From positions 456,722-520,721 of the forward strand of contig NW_019775447.1 in NCBI RefSeq assembly GCF_001039355.2: DNA of 64,000 nucleotides, read 5' to 3'. Positions within the stretch are counted from its first letter, which is position 1. Each line of letters opens with the position of its first letter. Origin of the DNA: Lingula anatina. Lineage: Eukaryota; Brachiopoda; Lingulata; Lingulida; Lingulidae. Below are positions 59,801-64,000 of the stretch, piece after piece. Made by a program: the position numbers and the translations under genes. The notes below the pieces were generated by a model. The model saw only the letters and a program-made list of their open reading frames with translations. It was not told the origin of the DNA and searched no databases.

Positions 59801-62800
59801 CTGCGTCGTGACTGTCTCGTGTCATAGTCTTGGAGAATTCATTTTGCCACATTTTGATGGTTTTATCCAGTGAGCTGCTGCACACTTTATCGATTCCTGC
59901 AGCCACAGATATTACTCTGTCTGAATGTCCCAGCAAAGTGCCTAATTGGTTGCCCTATAAAACAAATATGATATCATGTAATTTTTTTGCAGGTTTAAGC
60001 AGTATACACATTTCAAAGTATAATTTGAAATAATGCATGAAAAAACTTGAGACCTAATACAGCAGTCTATATTATTCCAATCTTTTTTAATCCAACTTGG
60101 TCAAGGAAATAAATTCAAACAATCTTTAACATTTTTAAAACGATTTTCTTCCAATTATGGGAGTAGTTGAGTCTCCAGTCAGTTTCATATGACATACCTG
60201 TAATGGTCGCCATATCCACACCATACCATCGTCACCACAGGAGGCAACCATCACATCTTCAACCTTGATGTCTTTTTTGCCTTTCATACTTTTTTCATGC
60301 TCTGCCTTCCACTCCTCTGTCTCTACTTCTGTTGCCCAGTCTGACACCTCATTTGTTTCTTCTTCCACTATAATAACAAACATGAATACTAATGAACCTC
60401 AGACAACTAAAAATAAACAGTAAGGAAGACACAAATGTGTCAATTCTTCCTGAAAACCACATTTCAGTTTAATCTACAAACCTTTCTACTCATTATCAAA
60501 ATATTTCATGACAACACTGACATCATGAAGTTATATAGGCCATATATTTAGCAATCAAATAAATACGGCCATCCAATTTTGGAATCCAACCCTTGTACGC
60601 ACCTTTGTCTTTTTCTTGTACCTGTACAAATATATCACAGGCATTGGCTCTCAGCTTGTGCCCATAGAGTGTGGTAATCTCTGTACCCTTGTGGGACCAA
60701 ACCTTCATCTGACCATCTGAGCTCGCAGACACAATGCAGCCATACTAGAAACAATGTAACGATAGAGTTACTAAATAGTTATGGGTAAGATGACCTCCAT
60801 AAATGGAACATACCTTAAAATTGAATGATAACACATGGCCAGCCATTGGTAAGAAATAACATGACATGAAGCAGTTTTGTTGTGCTTTACAGCATATTTC
60901 AAATGATCATCTCAATAAATTAATTCTTCATGCTTGGTATAAAATCTCAGTATGGTGTGTATCAAACAACCAAGAATTATTCCTCAAGATTACCTTATAA
61001 GCTACTGCATTGACAGCTGCCATGTGACCCGTCATTGTGAGTTTCTCTTTGGGTGTGGCCTTCAGTATATCCCATAGCTTCAAGTTGAAATCATTGGAAG
61101 CTGTTACCTAAAGTAAGATTTGGATCTACTTCAATGGGCAAAAAAGGTAATCATGTTTAAAGGTTTCTGCAAACACAACATAACCAGAAAGAAATATATT
61201 GTTTTTCAACATTTATATATAAATGAACTGCAATATACATAGACACACTCTAGCACTCAAGTGTCTTTTGGTTATATCAATGGCATCATTTTATAACTAT
61301 GAAATGCCCCAGCACACTGTTTATTAAAACTCTTAAACAAAATAGCAATAAGATTTGTATACTCAGTATTTAAACTTTCCACACACATGCACATGCACTG
61401 TTTCAGGGCTAATTATTTTGCAAATTACAATGCCTCAAACACAGCAAAACAAGGGGATGTCAATTGAAAACTGAGGCTGTTATGTCTCTCATGCAGTCTC
61501 ACCACAAAGTCTCCAGTGTTGGACCACATGCAACCATTGACCCAGTCTGCATGGCAGGCACTAATGACGTTCATAGGTATGTTCTTATCTCCTGGAAAAA
61601 GATCCTGTATGTTCCACACCATTAAACACTGAAATATAAGAAAGAAAGAAAGAAACCAATTTTTCTGGTTAGAAATTTGTTTCAAATTCTGATGAATTTT
61701 CATTATGTACAGTATCTAAATTAACAAAATTTAAAAGAAACTGGACGACAAACACAATCACATACAATATGCATATTTGTGTCTGTTTAATAGGTTTCAA
61801 TCAAGTTCCAAAATTCGCTTAACAAGATGAGCTCCTTTTGTGTGCCTGGAGCAAATTAAGACTGACTTGAATGTTTTTGTGTTTGGATTGTGGAACTTAT
61901 ATTAAACAAAACTTACTGCTCCTCTACAGGAGGTGACCAACAAACTTCCCTCGGCATTAAATGAACAACCAGTTACAGGAGCCACATGGCCAGACAGCAC
62001 AGCATAAGGAGGACCACTTTTAAAATATAACACAAAATATATTACTTATAAGACATATGCTATAGATGTGGACTGTATAGGAAAGGGGCCTGTAATTCCT
62101 TTGACAAGTTTCTAAAAACTTCATCAAATTATTTTTTTACTTTAAATTTACTGTTAACTATACCTTTATGTTACATATAATTCACTTTAAACTTCAACAA
62201 ACTGAAACTACTCCCCAAGTGTACCTTGACCTACCAGGCCAACAGGCAAACTATTAAATGGACTGTGATATATGGAATACCAATTTCAGATATCTAAAAC
62301 TTAATGGTTCATAAATATAAACATGTCCATAAATTAATAGTTTATATACATGTAGTTCAATATTTATCTTGTGCTTGTTTTAGCGTTCTGTTCACTAAAA
62401 GAATGCCTCACCCTCTTTTTCTGTCAAACATCCTCGCTTGGAAATCCTCAGACCCTGTAGCCAGCCAGTCCAGTCTACTATCAATGCAGAGGACACTATT
62501 AGTGTGGCCAGTGAGAGAAAACAGAGCCTTTCCTGTAAGTGGGTCCAGTGCCTAGACAAATAACATAATGAATGTTAGCGCATACGTGAAAAGTCATCCA
62601 ACAGTGAATCATTTGGAAGATAAGACAATCAGAGGCAAAGAGCAGGGAAAATGCATCACTTTCTAAACGTCAGGAAACTCTGATTGTACAGACAGCTAAT
62701 TTCAACAGCAAAAAAAGTTTTAATTGGACAGAACTATTTTCAATTATAATGAGGATGTATTTCCATGACTGATTTTACCTTACACAGGAAGAAAATTAGC

Positions 62801-63957
62801 ACAGCTTAATAAAATTACTTAGCTTACCAAGGCAGTGTTGTCAGCAGATCCTGTGATGATGACTGACTCCCTATGATCTACACAGTGGACACACTTGACA
62901 CTGGCCTGGTGGTGATGAACCTCAAAGTCCAACAGGCCTGCAACAAGATATATGTATGGCATAAAGACACATTCAAAGGTTTTTGGCTTGCAGTTTGTGA
63001 AAAGTTCTCATCAAGACACAATCATCAGTTCTCATCAAGACACAATCTTTTAGCTTGCATCCAGCCATTAATTATTACAAAAATAAGTTAAAAAAGAAAC
63101 AGAAATAGAATTTTTAATATAACTGTAAATGATGTTTATTATGTTTTGATATATATATATACCACCATTCTTTACCTGATCTGATGTCAAACCTTCTGGT
63201 CTGCCCCTCATGGTACCCAACAACAACGTACTGACCATTTCTGGACAGAGCTACAGAGGTGGCAGCACCATATTCTTCTTGACCAATGGAATTGACAGGC
63301 TGACCAAGATGACCAGACCACACCTATGATGAAAAAGAAAAAAAATGAATTCAAGGCATTCACCTCTTCAAGATAAAAGTGAAGGTCTATGTTTTATGAA
63401 GCAAGTTTTATGAATCAAAGGGATGTTTTATGGAAATAACTTTAAGAAGGGACATAAAAAATATTGGTGCCAACAAATCAGCAATGAAAAACAAGTCCAT
63501 CCAATTTTAAAGATGTTTAAAGAAAAAAAAAGACTTGGTCCTTACCTTAATTTTGTGGTCATCACTGACCGTGATGAGTTCCTGACCAGCTGGTGAGAAA
63601 ACTAGCTTGTTCACAGGCAAAGTATGACCACTGAGGGTGCCAACCTGGAGAAGAAGTACAGTAATATCAATCTATAATGTTTTAAAATTCCTCATATTAT
63701 CTTAAACAAGGTAATTGTAGGTTGTCAGCACACTTGCTGGTACAGTTGCCAAAAACTCATATTTTTCAACAGAAATTTTTATATTTCTGCCTTTCTAAGT
63801 TTCTATTCTAATCTACCCAACCATAAATCCCACTCACCTGGGTTCCATTAGCTGCATTCCACAGCCTGACTTCACCGTCCAGAGAGGCAGAAGCAATATG
63901 TCTACCAGAAGGTGAGTAAGCAACACTTCTCACAGAGCTGCTATGGCCTCGAAGTAT
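56394..63957 (-). CDS. TEP1: TEP1-like WD40 protein with C-terminal NADAR domain (3' part of gene)
   Basis: Nineteen exons on the minus strand: 63957-63838, 63644-63546, 63323-63176, 62937-62828, 62551-62412, 62016-61917, 61628-61503, 61107-60994, 60744-60603, 60367-60198, 59954-59746, 59556-59478, 59283-59162, 58886-58752, 58495-58354, 58167-57979, 57798-57688, 57302-57175 and 56895-56394. Every junction is GT-AG and every phase agrees, giving 961 residues to the stop. The first 794 are WD40 repeats (GH...D-x-x-x-x-x-W pattern, e.g. [26 protein letters not shown]). They match human TEP1's C-terminal half, notably [26 protein letters not shown] and the final blade [15 protein letters not shown], where human TEP1 ends. 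TEP1 is a telomerase- and vault-associated RNA-binding protein; its TROVE and NACHT domains would lie beyond 64000. The last exon adds a NADAR domain (separate entry). One exon (60367-60198) inserts an acidic/lysine-rich loop between blades. The gene converges on PUF60. Confidence 0.88.
56896..57174 (-). other. Intron between the last WD40 exon and the NADAR exon
   Basis: Donor GTAAAT follows WIG and, if retained, gives an immediate TAA stop. The acceptor TTTATTACAG has a clear pyrimidine tract. On the minus strand there is no AATAAA in the 279 bp, but one ATTAAA (57125-57130) lies about 45 nt after that stop, so a short TEP1-like isoform without NADAR is conceivable. Confidence 0.75.
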
Positions 63958-64000
63958 CTGGAATAATTAAACACCTTAAATCATTCAATTTTAGTTTTTT

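Overview
This window is nuclear DNA from an animal, most likely a marine invertebrate bilaterian; a lophotrochozoan is my guess, but the sequence alone does not settle it. The evidence is AT-rich sequence, GT-AG introns of 0.1-2.3 kb, and protein-coding genes whose exons align with human or fly proteins recalled from knowledge of the families. Dense microsatellites, foldback MITEs and decayed transposons fill the rest.

Layout. 1-7.1 kb: repeats, a dead LINE reverse transcriptase and a MITE, no convincing gene. 7.1-10.9 kb: a minus-strand gene for an unrecognised 924-residue Q/P/S/T-rich, probably nuclear protein. 11-21.3 kb: intergenic, dominated by three MITE families. 21.3-33.5 kb: two duplicated blocks, each broken by a single N. 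Block A (21285-26031) and block B (26033-30016) look like two alleles of one locus laid end to end; A carries a 2.1-kb THAP-bearing transposon that B lacks, and B carries 1.3 kb that A lacks. The segments 30017-31770 and 31772-33528 are essentially identical. I read both as unmerged haplotypes or contig overlaps. 34-42 kb: LINE fragment, a TA-flanked pogo/Tigger-type element with its catalytic core missing, and a large foldback element. 42 kb: an intronless six-finger C2H2 gene with decayed extra fingers.

45.6-64 kb is the gene-rich end. NHP2 (minus) and PUF60 (plus) are divergent from a 226-bp shared promoter that contains a ZNF143/Staf-like site. PUF60 then meets, tail to tail, the 3' part of a large minus-strand gene running off the right edge. 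That gene's WD40 exons match the C-terminal part of TEP1 (telomerase/vault-associated protein 1). The main finding is that the last TEP1 WD40 exon is followed, in matching splice phase, by an exon encoding a complete NADAR domain, a family whose members remove ADP-ribose from nucleic acid bases. Human TEP1 ends at the last WD40 blade, so this looks like a TEP1-NADAR fusion that would place an ADP-ribose-processing domain on a vault/telomerase RNP protein, although a separate NADAR gene remains possible.

Three of the recognisable genes here (NHP2, PUF60, TEP1) encode RNP proteins and two of those are telomerase-associated, packed within about 18 kb.
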